Positions 6,037 through 6,158 of a DNA stretch of 6,158 nucleotides are shown piece after piece. The position numbers were made by a program, and so were the translations under genes. Within the stretch, counting starts at the first letter, position 1. Each line of letters begins with the position of its first letter. The stretch covers positions 1 through 6,158 of the forward strand of contig NZ_CAMLIX010000268.1 of NCBI RefSeq assembly GCF_946479975.1. Reading direction: 5' to 3'. This DNA is from an uncultured Flavobacterium sp. GTDB lineage: Bacteria > Bacteroidota > Bacteroidia > Flavobacteriales > Flavobacteriaceae. Below the pieces are notes generated by a model. The model was not told the DNA's origin, made no database searches, and worked only from the letters and a program-made list of their open reading frames with translations.

Positions 6037-6083
6037 ATCAATCATCAATCAATTCAATCAATTCAATCAATCATCATCAATCA
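6037..6083 (+). repeat. TCAATCA microsatellite-like tract in the padR leader
   Basis: Twelve TCA trinucleotides fall within 47 bases as irregular ATC, ATCA and ATTCA units, with one more TCAATCA at 6097-6103. No G occurs from 6025 to 6089, so an RNA leader here would be almost unable to fold. The tract ends 40 bases before the PadR start. Tract length could vary by slippage, but no function is shown. Confidence 0.7.
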
Positions 6084-6123
6084 AAAAACGAATTGTTCAA
6101 TCAAAAAAAAACAAAATGAAATT

Positions 6124-6158
6124 ATGAACATTGAAAACACAAAAGCACAGATGCGCAA
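6124..6158 (+). CDS. PadR-family transcriptional regulator, 5' end only
   Basis: Only the first codons lie in the window: M-N-I-E-N-T-K-A-Q-M-R, then the edge. This opening (MNIENTKAQMRK...) is one I recognise as the usual start of flavobacterial PadR-like regulators, small winged-helix DNA-binding proteins that often control nearby membrane-protein genes and their own operon. The call rests on 11 residues plus the DUF4870 neighbour, so it is tentative. An ATG at 6116 opens a three-codon frame (M-K-L) whose TGA overlaps this start as ATGA; it could couple translation or be chance. No -7 motif is visible between the DUF4870 stop and this start, so it may be transcribed with the upstream gene through the RNA element. 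Confidence 0.6.
   Translation, partial: MNIENTKAQMR

Overview
The window looks like chromosome from a flavobacterium, most likely Flavobacterium itself (Bacteroidota). The DNA is AT-rich. Start codons lack Shine-Dalgarno sequences and sit in A-rich leaders, and several upstream regions carry the Bacteroidota -7 promoter motif TAnnTTTG. The proteins (a DUF4442 hotdog protein, a DUF4870 membrane protein followed by a PadR regulator, and a GH18-NodB-GT2 fusion) and the intergenic AATTCGTGGCAAAA repeats are of the kind seen in that genus. The genus call rests on recognition, not on a search.

Layout: (1) 27-446 (+) an orphan lipoprotein. (2) 580-738 (+) a 52-residue exported Lys/Cys-rich peptide, closed by a strong hairpin terminator (758-785). 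(3) 787-986, a non-coding convergent region with a long imperfect inverted repeat and several degenerate copies of a flavobacterial repeat. (4) 987-4385 (-) the dominant gene: a 1132-residue membrane protein joining a GH18-like domain, a NodB/CE4 polysaccharide deacetylase and a processive GT2 glycosyltransferase. (5) 4386-4749, a 364-base gap holding a terminator and a candidate promoter. (6) 4750-5202 (-) a DUF4442 hotdog protein. (7) 5203-5431, a divergent promoter region. (8) 5432-5911 (+) a DUF4870 membrane protein. (9) 5942-6028 a structured RNA element resembling the Flavo-1 motif, then a G-free TCAATCA-repeat leader (6037-6083). (10) 6124 to the edge (+), the first codons of a PadR-family regulator.

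The main functional story is the fusion protein. Its predicted topology puts polymer synthesis (GT2) in the cytoplasm, with the deacetylase and GH18-like domains outside the inner membrane. All five NodB motifs and all GT2 motifs, including QRFRW, are intact. A single chain that makes, deacetylates and perhaps trims an N-acetylhexosamine polymer is the simplest reading, comparable to the split PgaB/PgaC system for poly-N-acetylglucosamine. This architecture occurs in other bacteria and is not itself new, but its product is not evident from the sequence. The DUF4870 and PadR genes probably belong to a separate small regulatory/membrane cluster that continues past the right edge. I see no CRISPR array, insertion sequence, tRNA, rRNA or phage gene.
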